11,886 bases of DNA from JAKFDK01 sp036676195 (lineage in GTDB: Bacteria; Bacillota; Sulfobacillia; Symbiobacteriales; ZC4RG38). Location of the stretch: positions 1 through 11,886 of the forward strand of contig JAKFDK010000021.1 of the NCBI GenBank assembly GCA_036676195.1, in the 5' to 3' direction. How positions within the stretch are numbered: position 1 is the stretch's first letter; every line of letters starts with the position of its first letter. Below are positions 1-9,132 of this stretch, one piece after another. Both the position numbers and the translations under genes were made by a program. The notes beneath the pieces are model-generated. The model was given only the letters and a program-made list of their open reading frames with translations. It had not been told where the DNA came from and did no database searches.

Positions 1-20
1 AGGATCAAACTCTCCAAAAA
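1..20 (-). rRNA. rrs: 16S rRNA gene, first ~20 nt only (partial)
   Basis: The minus strand reads GGAGAGTTTGATCCT at positions 15-1, the universally conserved 5' end of bacterial 16S rRNA (the 27F primer site). By E. coli numbering, window positions 13-1 correspond to 16S nucleotides 8-20, which places the mature 5' end near position 20. The remainder lies off the left edge. The contig probably stops here because rRNA operons are multicopy and break assemblies; that is an inference. The gene is oriented the same way as the arginine operon. Confidence 0.93.
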
Positions 21-51
21 AGAGTTTGAGCTTTCAGGCTCTAAGTCTTTC

Positions 52-67
52 GCCGCCTCTCGGCGGC
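52..67 (-). promoter_or_regulatory. 16S leader stem-loop
   Basis: GCCGCC at 52-57 pairs perfectly with GGCGGC at 62-67 around a four-base loop. It lies in the transcribed leader between the box-A-like element and the 16S 5' end. Compact GC hairpins are common in pre-rRNA leaders, where they take part in folding or RNase III processing. The exact role here is not known. Confidence 0.5.
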
Positions 68-100
68 ATTTTGGCTCGCTTGGCTTTCTTCTTCACACTA

Positions 101-122
101 CACTGTTCAGTTCTCAAGGACC
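101..122 (-). promoter_or_regulatory. box-A-like antitermination element in the 16S leader
   Basis: The minus strand reads GGTCCTTGAGAACTGAACAG (122-103), close to the CTTTGAAAACTGAACA-type box A seen in rRNA leaders and spacers of Firmicutes. In such leaders box A binds NusB/NusE (S10) and makes RNA polymerase resistant to Rho during rRNA synthesis. Its position, about 30 nt after the predicted P2 start and about 80 nt before 16S, fits that role. The element was identified by resemblance only. Confidence 0.6.
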
Positions 123-156
123 GGCTCAGCGGTGTCGTTACCGCTACAGGAACTTT

Positions 157-185
157 ATCATATCAGCCTGTCGCCCTGTCGTCAA
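157..185 (-). promoter_or_regulatory. rRNA operon promoter P2 (proximal)
   Basis: On the minus strand, TTGACG (185-180) and TATGAT (162-157) are separated by exactly 17 bp. Each hexamer matches the sigma-70/sigma-A consensus at five of six positions. Transcription would begin near 150 and run through the box-A-like element and leader hairpin into 16S. This is the better of the two promoter candidates upstream of the rRNA gene. Confidence 0.65.
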
Positions 186-218
186 CCCGCCATGATCTGG
201 CCGGGTGCACCTTGTTGC

Positions 219-233
219 GACCGGTTGCCGGTC
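219..233 (-). repeat. short inverted repeat between the two rRNA promoters
   Basis: GACCGG at 219-224 is complementary to CCGGTC at 228-233 with a three-base loop, giving a 6-bp hairpin. It would be in the transcript only if the distal promoter is used. No T-tract follows on the minus strand, so it does not resemble a terminator. No function is evident. The rest of 186-312 holds no gene that I can support. Confidence 0.3.
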
Positions 234-312
234 TACATCAGACAGTCATTTCAGACCTGCCCGATTGCCTTTTCCGGCCCGCACCGTGCGTGATGCAGCG
301 GCGACAGAGAGA

Positions 313-342
313 ATACTATCACACGGTGTGTACCTTTGTGAA
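313..342 (-). promoter_or_regulatory. rRNA operon promoter P1 (distal), extended -10
   Basis: The minus strand reads TTCACA (342-337), 18 bp, then TAGTAT (318-313), with TG one base upstream of the -10 (TGATAGTAT, an extended -10). The -35 matches consensus at 5/6 and the -10 at 4/6. Tandem promoters are usual for rRNA operons in bacteria. A near-perfect palindrome, CACAC-G-GTGTG at 320-330, fills most of the spacer. This candidate is weaker than the proximal one. Confidence 0.45.
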
Positions 343-406
343 GCGGGTAAAGTGTCCCTGAATGTTAAGACTTTGGTTGGCCTGGGATACGGCCGCCACT
401 GTGCGC

Positions 407-451
407 AAAAAACGGAAGGCTGCGGCACCCACCATGGGGTACCGCAGCCTT
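407..451 (-). terminator. rho-independent terminator of the arginine operon
   Basis: A 10-bp perfect stem (416-425 with 442-451, AAGGCTGCGG/CCGCAGCCTT) is extended inside by ACCC/GGGT (427-430 with 437-440). On the minus strand it is followed within four bases by six T residues (412-407). This is a textbook intrinsic terminator. It sits 40 bp downstream of the carB stop codon and about 65 bp before the distal rRNA promoter, separating the biosynthetic operon from the rRNA operon behind it. Confidence 0.92.
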
Positions 452-491
452 GCATTCACACACTGGGGAACAGGTCACCCCGGGCGTGGGA

Positions 492-3761
<3,270 letters not shown>

Positions 3762-3789
3762 TGCGTATATCCTCCTACAGGCACACTTA

Positions 3790-3820
3790 CAGCGTGATCC
3801 GGCGGGGGCCGGTCACGCTG
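3790..3820 (-). repeat. stem-loop in the carA-carB gap
   Basis: CAGCGTGA (3790-3797) pairs with TCACGCTG (3813-3820), and CCGGC (3799-3803) pairs with GCCGG (3808-3812), with one bulged T and a GGGG loop. That gives 13 base pairs in total. On the minus strand no T-tract follows; the sequence continues TAAGTGTGCC toward the carB ribosome binding site. It is therefore unlikely to stop transcription. It may protect the upstream mRNA 3' end or tune CarA:CarB expression; that is an inference. Confidence 0.7.
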
Positions 3821-3831
3821 AGTGGATTGAT

Positions 3832-5001
3832 CTACTGCTTCAGCGACTGGATGAAGCGATCAAACAGGTACCGGGATTCCTCCGGACCCGGCGCTGCCTC
3901 CGGGTGGTACTGCACCGAAAAGACCGGCCGCTGCTTGTGCACCAGGCCCTCCACCGTCTGGTCGTTCAGATTGCGGTGGGTAACCTCGACATCGGCAGGC
4001 AGTGTATTTTCATCAATGGCATAGCCATGATTTTGCGAGGTGATATAAACCTTCCCGGTGATATAGTCCTTGACCGGGTGGTTGGCGCCCCGGTGACCGA
4101 ACTTCAGCTTGTATGTGTCGGCTCCCAGGGCCAGGCCAAGAATCTGGTGCCCCAGGCAGATGCCGAACACCGGCACGTCGGTCTGGAGCAGATCTCTGAC
4201 GGTCTGGATGGAAGCAGGCACTTCCTTGGGGTCGCCGGGGCCGTTGGAGAGCATGACACCGGCCGGCTGCAGTTCCAGAATCCCCTGAACCGGCGTGTCC
4301 GCCGGCACCACGGTCAGGTCGCAGCCCATGGACGCCAGATGGCGGAGGATATTCTGCTTGGCGCCGTAGTCGATCACCACCACCCGCTTGCCGCCGCCGT
4401 TGGCGCCGGCCAGGGTGTACGGGCTGGGCGTGGTGACCTGGGGCACCGTCGATTCGATGATAAACGTGCGCGCCACCGCTACCTGATCTTGCAGCCACTG
4501 GGACACCGCCGCCGGCACCGTCACCCGCGGCACGCCGGCCATGGCCACCAGCCCACCGGCCGCACCCAGATCCTGCTGCGCTTCGGCCGGAGATGACGCA
4601 TCGGCCGGTACCAGCAGGCCGCGCATGACACCCTGCACCCGCAGGTGCTTGGTCAGGGCGCGGGTATCCACGCCGTGCAGACCCACGACGCCGTACTGGG
4701 ACAGGAAGGCATCCACCCCGGCGTTGGCCTGCCAGTGGCTCGGGTCGTGGCACAGCTCCTTGATGACAAACCCCCGTACATACGGCCGCCGGGATTCAAA
4801 GTCTTCCGGGTTCACGCCGTAGTTTCCGATCAGGGGGTAGGTCATGGTGACGATCTGGCCGCAGTACGACGGGTCAGTCAACACTTCCTGGTAGCCGGTC
4901 ATGCCGGTGTTGAACACGACCTCGCCGGGGGACTGACCGGGGGCGCCAAAGGTTTCGCCCTGAAACACGGTTCCGTCTTCGAGCACAAGATAGCCCTTCA
5001 T
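3832..5001 (-). CDS. carA: carbamoyl-phosphate synthase small (glutaminase) subunit
   Basis: CarA hydrolyses glutamine and channels the ammonia to CarB. The 389-residue protein has the CarA-specific N-terminal domain (about 1-190, with GEVVFNTGMTGYQEVLTDPSY at its start) and a class I glutamine amidotransferase domain. In the latter, Cys282 lies in GICLGHQ, and His366 and Glu368 in QYHPEAAPG complete the triad. Length is typical. The start is clear: AGGAGGAACCAACATG gives a strong ribosome binding site, and the first residues MKGYLVLEDGTVF are those of the family. It lies 47 bp after argH and 70 bp before carB. Placement inside an arginine operon suggests supply mainly for arginine. Whether a separate pyrimidine-linked copy exists cannot be seen here. 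Confidence 0.98.
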   Translation of the reverse strand: MKGYLVLEDGTVFQGETFGAPGQSPGEVVFNTGMTGYQEVLTDPSYCGQIVTMTYPLIGNYGVNPEDFESRRPYVRGFVIKELCHDPSHWQANAGVDAFLSQYGVVGLHGVDTRALTKHLRVQGVMRGLLVPADASSPAEAQQDLGAAGGLVAMAGVPRVTVPAAVSQWLQDQVAVARTFIIESTVPQVTTPSPYTLAGANGGGKRVVVIDYGAKQNILRHLASMGCDLTVVPADTPVQGILELQPAGVMLSNGPGDPKEVPASIQTVRDLLQTDVPVFGICLGHQILGLALGADTYKLKFGHRGANHPVKDYITGKVYITSQNHGYAIDENTLPADVEVTHRNLNDQTVEGLVHKQRPVFSVQYHPEAAPGPEESRYLFDRFIQSLKQ

Positions 5002-5048
5002 GTTGGTTCCTCCTCTTGCCGGTGCGCCTCGCGGGGCGACATTACCGT

Positions 5049-6458
5049 CTAGGGGGACTGCGGATCTGTTATAGCGTTGTCTTTAGCCGCCAGGATGGCC
5101 TGGGCTTTGGTGAGCTGCCGCTCGACCTCGGCCGGTGCCGTTCCACCCAGGGAAGTGCGCCCGGCTACGCACGTTTCCGGGCTGATGGCGGTGTAAATAT
5201 CGCCCTGAATCAGAGCGGAGAAGCCCTGGTATTCGTCCAGGCTGAGATCCAGCAGGAACTTGTTCTCCTGGATGCAGTGCAGGACGATCTTCCCGACCAC
5301 TTCATGAGCTTCCCGGAAGGGCATGCCCTTTTTGGCCAGGTAATCGGCCAGGTCGGTGGCGTTGGAGAAGTCCTCGCGCACCGCCGCCTGCAGGCGGTTC
5401 CGGTTGAACTTCAGCGTGGCCAGCATCCCGCCGGTAACGGTGAGGGTGGCCTTGATGGTGTCGATGCAATCAAAGAGCCGTTCCTTGTCTTCCTGCAGGT
5501 CGCTATGGTAGGTCAGGGGCACGCCCTTCATCACCGTCAGCAGGCCCAGCAGGTCGCCGTAAATGCGCCCGGTTTTGCCACGCACAATTTCGGCCACGTC
5601 GGGGTTCTTTTTCTGCGGCATGATCGAGCTGCCTGTGCTGTAGCTGTCGTCCATCTCCACGAAGCCGAACTCCGTGCTGGACCAGTTGACCAGCTCCTCG
5701 CACATGCGGCTCAGGTGCATCTGGCAGATGGCGGCTGCGCTCATGAACTCCAGCATGAAGTCCCGGTCGCTGACCGCATCCATGCTGTTGTCGTACACCG
5801 CCGCGAAACCCAGTTCCTGCGCGGTGAACTCCCGGTCGATCGGGAAGGTGGTGCCAGCCATGGCCCCGGCGCCCAGCGGGCAGATGTCGGCCCGCTTATG
5901 GCAGTCGCCCAGCCGCTGGTCATCCCGCTCCAGCATCCAGAAGTAGGCCAGCAAATGGTGGCCCAGCAGAATCGGCTGCGCCCGCTGCAGGTGGGTGTAC
6001 CCTGGCATGATGGTGCCAGCCTCCTGGCAAACCCTATCTACAATAACACCCTGCAGATCGCGAATCAAGCGGCGAATCATGGCAATTTCGTCCTTGATAA
6101 ACAGGTGTACGTCTGTCACAACCTGGTCGTTACGGCTCCGGGCGGTATGCAGTTTGCCCCCGACCGGGCCGATCTTTTCAATCAGGCGCTTCTCGATGTT
6201 GAGGTGGATGTCCTCGTATTCCTGCCGGAAGGGAAACTGCCCGGCTTCGATTTCGGCCAGAATTTCCTGCAGCCCAGCGATGATCTGCTCCGCCTCCGGA
6301 GCAGGGATAATGCCCTGGCGCCCGAGCATGCGAGCATGGGCGATGCTGCCACGGATATCATGCCGGTACAGCCGCTTGTCAAAGGACAGGGAAGATGTAA
6401 AACCCTCCACCAGCTTGTCGGTACCCTTGGTGAAGCGGCCGCCCCAGAGCTTGGTCAT
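5049..6458 (-). CDS. argH: argininosuccinate lyase
   Basis: ArgH splits argininosuccinate into arginine and fumarate, the last step of the pathway. It belongs to the fumarase/aspartase superfamily and is active as a homotetramer. The 469-residue product starts MTKLWGGRF, the usual ArgH beginning. It has HTARSRNDQV near 104-113, GYTHLQRAQP at 153-162 carrying the catalytic histidine region, and the superfamily signature GSSIMPQKKNPD at 276-287 with the catalytic serine loop. I chose the ATG at 6458 because GGAGGAGG lies eight bases upstream. The in-frame ATG at 6536 would put the start inside the promoter and ARG box. The gap to argG is the widest in the cluster (169 bp) and holds its own promoter, so argH leads a second transcript with carA and carB. 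Confidence 0.97.
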   Translation of the reverse strand: MTKLWGGRFTKGTDKLVEGFTSSLSFDKRLYRHDIRGSIAHARMLGRQGIIPAPEAEQIIAGLQEILAEIEAGQFPFRQEYEDIHLNIEKRLIEKIGPVGGKLHTARSRNDQVVTDVHLFIKDEIAMIRRLIRDLQGVIVDRVCQEAGTIMPGYTHLQRAQPILLGHHLLAYFWMLERDDQRLGDCHKRADICPLGAGAMAGTTFPIDREFTAQELGFAAVYDNSMDAVSDRDFMLEFMSAAAICQMHLSRMCEELVNWSSTEFGFVEMDDSYSTGSSIMPQKKNPDVAEIVRGKTGRIYGDLLGLLTVMKGVPLTYHSDLQEDKERLFDCIDTIKATLTVTGGMLATLKFNRNRLQAAVREDFSNATDLADYLAKKGMPFREAHEVVGKIVLHCIQENKFLLDLSLDEYQGFSALIQGDIYTAISPETCVAGRTSLGGTAPAEVERQLTKAQAILAAKDNAITDPQSP

Positions 6459-6487
6459 CGCCGGATCCTCCTCCGCAACGTTAGCAT

Positions 6488-6505
6488 GCCCATTTCGACA
6501 TGGGC
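6488..6505 (-). promoter_or_regulatory. hairpin in the argH 5' leader
   Basis: GCCCAT (6488-6493) pairs with ATGGGC (6500-6505) around a TTCGAC loop. It falls between the predicted start of transcription (~6515) and the argH ribosome binding site. There is no T-tract, so it is not a terminator. It may stabilise the short leader; function is not shown. Confidence 0.4.
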
Positions 6506-6513
6506 CCGCACAT

Positions 6514-6531
6514 CTTGCATAAGTATAACTG
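6514..6531. promoter_or_regulatory. second, weaker ARG-box-like site
   Basis: The core TGCATAAGTATAAC (6516-6529, plus strand) matches the ARG core TGAATwwwwATTCA at about 9 of 14 positions. Taken as an 18-bp box it is separated from the stronger box by 2 bp. That matches the 2-3 bp spacing of paired ARG boxes recognised by ArgR/AhrC hexamers. It covers the -10 region. On its own it would not be convincing; the spacing is what supports it. Confidence 0.4.
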
Positions 6532-6550
6532 TACATGAATATCTATGCAA
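6522..6550 (-). promoter_or_regulatory. internal promoter for argH-carA-carB
   Basis: The minus strand has TTGCAT (6550-6545), a 17-bp spacer and TATACT (6527-6522). The -10 matches consensus at 5/6; the -35 keeps the TTG but only 3/6 overall. The stretch is clearly AT-rich against a GC-rich background. Transcription would start near 6515, leaving a ~57-nt leader before the argH ATG. An ARG box overlies the -35 and spacer, so repression by an ArgR/AhrC-type protein is expected to block polymerase directly. Confidence 0.65.
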
Positions 6551-6551
6551 C
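6534..6551. promoter_or_regulatory. ARG box (ArgR/AhrC operator)
   Basis: The plus strand reads CATGAATATCTATGCAAC. The core TGAATATCTATGCA matches the ARG consensus TGAATwwwwATTCA at 12 of 14 positions, and the full 18 bp match the Bacillus-type box CATGAATAAAAATTCAAG at 13 of 18. It overlaps the -35 and spacer of the argH promoter, the place expected for an arginine-dependent repressor site. ArgR itself is not encoded in this window. Confidence 0.7.
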
Positions 6552-6578
6552 AGCTATTTGGCTACCCTTCTACAGGGG

Positions 6579-6611
6579 AAGGCGCCCGCCAGCCTGTGCC
6601 GGGGGCGCCTT
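6579..6611 (-). repeat. stem-loop in the argG-argH gap
   Basis: AAGGCGCCC (6579-6587) is perfectly complementary to GGGCGCCTT (6603-6611), a 9-bp stem with a 15-base loop that can pair further inside. It lies 17 bp after the argG stop and before the argH promoter. On the minus strand it is followed by CCCCTGTAGAAGGG, not a T-tract. It is therefore at best a weak or Rho-assisted stop, or a 3'-end protecting structure for the upstream transcript. Confidence 0.65.
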
Positions 6612-6627
6612 GACGCTGTGTGGAAGA

Positions 6628-7851
6628 TCAGGACTTGTTCGCCTTTTCCGCCGCCGCCCGGGTCACGGCCGCGTATACCTTCGTGGGCAGACCGAAAATG
6701 TCGATAAAGCCTTTGGCTGCCTTGTGGTCGTACGTGTCGGCCTTGTCGTAGGTGGCCAGGTCGTAGCGGTAGATGCTGGTGGGCGAGGTCCGGCCCACCG
6801 CCACCGCCGAGCCCTTGAACAGCTTGACCCGCACTGTGCCGCTGACCGTCTTCTGCGATTCCTTCATGAATGCCTGCAAGGACTCACGGAGCGGATGGAA
6901 CCAGAGGCCGAAGTAGACCAGTTCGGCGAACTTGTGCTCCAGGCTGATCTTGAAGTGCTGCAGTTCCCGCGGCAGGGTCAGGCACTCCAGGTCGCGGTGG
7001 GCGGCGGTCAGGACCACCGCCGCCGGCATCTCGTACACCTCGCGGCTCTTGATGCCGACCAGGCGGTTCTCCACATGGTCGATGCGGCCCACGCCGTGGG
7101 CGCCGGCGATCTGGTTCAGCTTCTCAATGAGCTGCCAGAACTCCATGGTCTGGCCGTCCAGGCTGACCGGGGTGCCCTGCTCAAAGCCGATCTCCACGTA
7201 CTGGGGCGTGTCCGGGGCCTGGGCCGGGTTGGTGGTCCAGGCAAACGCCTCTTCCGGAGCTTCCTGGGTGGGGTCCTCCAGCACGCCGGCCTCGCAGGAA
7301 CGGCCGTACAGGTTCACGTCAATGGAGAAGGGGTTGGCCTTGCCCACTGGTACAGGGATGTTGTGCTTCTGGGCGTAATCGATCTCCTCTTCCCGGCTCC
7401 AGCCCCACTCCCGCAGGGGGGCCAGGGTCTGCAGGCTCGGGTTCAGGGCCGCCGTGGAGACCTCAAACCGCACCTGGTCGTTACCCTTGCCGGTGCAGCC
7501 GTGGGCCACATACTCGGCGCCCTCGGCCTCGGCAACCTCCACCAGCTTCTTGGCAATCAGCGGGCGGGCCAGGGAGGTGGCCAGGAAGTACTTGTTCTCA
7601 TAGGTGGCGTTGGCCCACAGGGCCGGGGCGATATATTCGTCGGCGAATTCCTTTTTTACATCATAGGTGAATGCCTTAACGGCACCGGTCTGCAGGGCCT
7701 TGTTGCGGATAAAGTCAAGGTCCTTGTCCTGCTGGCCCAGGTCCACCGTCAGGGCGATCATATCCGCATCATAGTTCTCAGACAGCCACTTGATGGCTAC
7801 CGAAGTATCCAGACCGCCGGAATACGCAAGCACACACTTCTTCTTTGCCAT
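6628..7851 (-). CDS. argG: argininosuccinate synthase
   Basis: ArgG condenses citrulline and aspartate using ATP to form argininosuccinate, which ArgH then cleaves. The 407-residue product begins MAKKKCVLAYSGGLDTSVAIKWL. SGGLDTS at 11-17 is the PP-loop nucleotide-binding motif of N-type ATP pyrophosphatases. Further family segments include EYVAHGCTGKGNDQVRFE, EIDYAQKHNIPVPV and SIDVNLYGRSCEAG. Length is typical of the ~400-residue bacterial form. I chose the ATG at 7851 because the P-loop must be close to the N-terminus and GGGGAGG lies upstream. An in-frame ATG at 7893 would add 14 unrelated residues. argD ends 61 bp upstream. That gap holds an isolated -10-like TATACT (7898-7893) but no good -35. 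Confidence 0.97.
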   Translation of the reverse strand: MAKKKCVLAYSGGLDTSVAIKWLSENYDADMIALTVDLGQQDKDLDFIRNKALQTGAVKAFTYDVKKEFADEYIAPALWANATYENKYFLATSLARPLIAKKLVEVAEAEGAEYVAHGCTGKGNDQVRFEVSTAALNPSLQTLAPLREWGWSREEEIDYAQKHNIPVPVGKANPFSIDVNLYGRSCEAGVLEDPTQEAPEEAFAWTTNPAQAPDTPQYVEIGFEQGTPVSLDGQTMEFWQLIEKLNQIAGAHGVGRIDHVENRLVGIKSREVYEMPAAVVLTAAHRDLECLTLPRELQHFKISLEHKFAELVYFGLWFHPLRESLQAFMKESQKTVSGTVRVKLFKGSAVAVGRTSPTSIYRYDLATYDKADTYDHKAAKGFIDIFGLPTKVYAAVTRAAAEKANKS

Positions 7852-7912
7852 GGTCCTGTTCGTCCTCCCCGTGATGGCAGCAAACCAGTACAAGTATAAC
7901 CCATTTTTAAGC

Positions 7913-9115
7913 TTAGCCTGCCACTACCGCACCCACCGCTGCGGCTACAATGTCAACGGCTTCATCAATATCGGACCGGCTGATCACGTAGGGCGGCACA
8001 AAGCGCAGGACACTGCCCGCTGTCACGTTGGCCAGCAGCCCCAGCCGGTGGCATTCGTTCAGCACAGCCCGGGCGTCCACCGCCAGGTCCACGCCCACCA
8101 TCAGGCCAACGCCGCGCACGTCCCGGATGGCCTGCGGATACCGGGCCTGCACCGCGCCCAGCTTCTGCTTGAAGTAGTCGCCCAGTTCCCGGGCCTGCCG
8201 GGGCAGCTCTTCGTTGACGATGGTCTGCACCGTTGCCAGCGCCGCCGCACACACCACCGGGTTGCCGCCGAAGGTGGTGGCATGGTCGCCCGGCTTGAGT
8301 TGCGCTGCCACCTCGGGCACCGCCTGGAAGCAGCCCAGCGGCAGACCGCCGCCCAGGGCCTTGGCCATGGTCAGAATGTCGGGCTTCACGCCGACGGTCT
8401 GGTAGGCATAGAAAGTGCCGATCCGCCCCAGGCCGCACTGGATCTCGTCAAAGATCAGCAGCGCGCCCCGATCGGTGCACAGGTCCCGGACGGCCTGCAG
8501 GTACTCGGTCCCCAGGGGCGTGATGCCGCCCTCGCCCTGCACCGGCTCCACGATCACCGCCGCCGTGGTCTGGTCGACCACCGCCGCCAGGGCGGCGATG
8601 TCGCCGGCTTCTACCGTTAAGAAGCCCGGCGGCAGCGGAGCGAAGCCTTCCTGGTATTCCGGCTTGGGTGTGGCCGCCAGGGCACCAAAGGTGCGCCCGT
8701 GGAAGGCGTGGCTGACGCTGACAATGCGATTGCGCTCGTGCTCACCCTTGCGCCAGGCAGCCTTGCGCGCCAGCTTGAAGGCGCCCTCGTTGGCCTCGGC
8801 GCCGGAGTTGCAGAAAAAGGTCTTGCCCAGGCCGCCGGCCTCGTACAGCGCCTTGGCCAGGGCGACGGCAGGCCGGGTATAGTACAGGTTGCTGGTGTGA
8901 ACCAGCGTCTGCGCCTGCCGGGTAATGGCCTCCACAATGGCCGGGTGACCATGGCCCAGGGCATTCACGGCGATACCGGCGAGGAAATCCAGGTACGACT
9001 TGCCGGCCACGTCCCACACCCGTACTCCTTCGCCCCGCTCCAGGGCGATGGGATACCGGCCGTAGGTGCCAACGATATACTGCTGATCCTGCTCCCTGAG
9101 TGCCTCAAAACTCAT
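7913..9115 (-). CDS. argD: acetylornithine aminotransferase
   Basis: ArgD is a PLP enzyme that converts N-acetylglutamate semialdehyde to N-acetylornithine with glutamate as amino donor. The 400-residue product is a class III aminotransferase. It has FCNSGAEANE at 101-110 (cofactor phosphate binding), HAFHGRTFGAL at 137-146, FDEIQCGLGRIG from 222 with the pyridine-contacting Asp223, and MAKALGGGLP with the Schiff-base Lys252. HATTFGGNP follows near 278-286. Length is as expected for ArgD. It begins 17 bp after argB, with GGGGG about nine bases upstream of the ATG. Related enzymes (GabT, ornithine aminotransferase, AstC) share these motifs. The arginine-operon context makes ArgD the natural reading, although such enzymes can also serve as DapC in lysine synthesis. 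Confidence 0.95.
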   Translation of the reverse strand: MSFEALREQDQQYIVGTYGRYPIALERGEGVRVWDVAGKSYLDFLAGIAVNALGHGHPAIVEAITRQAQTLVHTSNLYYTRPAVALAKALYEAGGLGKTFFCNSGAEANEGAFKLARKAAWRKGEHERNRIVSVSHAFHGRTFGALAATPKPEYQEGFAPLPPGFLTVEAGDIAALAAVVDQTTAAVIVEPVQGEGGITPLGTEYLQAVRDLCTDRGALLIFDEIQCGLGRIGTFYAYQTVGVKPDILTMAKALGGGLPLGCFQAVPEVAAQLKPGDHATTFGGNPVVCAAALATVQTIVNEELPRQARELGDYFKQKLGAVQARYPQAIRDVRGVGLMVGVDLAVDARAVLNECHRLGLLANVTAGSVLRFVPPYVISRSDIDEAVDIVAAAVGAVVAG

Positions 9116-9132
9116 GGCTGGCTGCCCCCTGT

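Noticed and set aside
26..361. Plus-strand open frame through the 16S leader and promoters
   Set aside because: The region is explained by rRNA promoters, box-A-like element and leader on the other strand. The translation has no recognisable features and no good ribosome binding site.
3790..3820. Intrinsic terminator between carA and carB
   Set aside because: The stem is strong, but no run of T follows on the minus strand, and stopping here would separate two subunits of one enzyme.
6459..6536. Upstream ATG that would extend ArgH by 26 residues
   Set aside because: It would place the start inside the promoter and ARG box, upstream of the predicted transcription start. The ATG at 6458 has GGAGGAGG and gives the usual MTKLWGGRF beginning.
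5016..6707. Long plus-strand open frame opposite argH and its promoter
   Set aside because: Same reason: it runs across argH, the argH promoter and the argG 3' end without a plausible start signal or recognisable domains.
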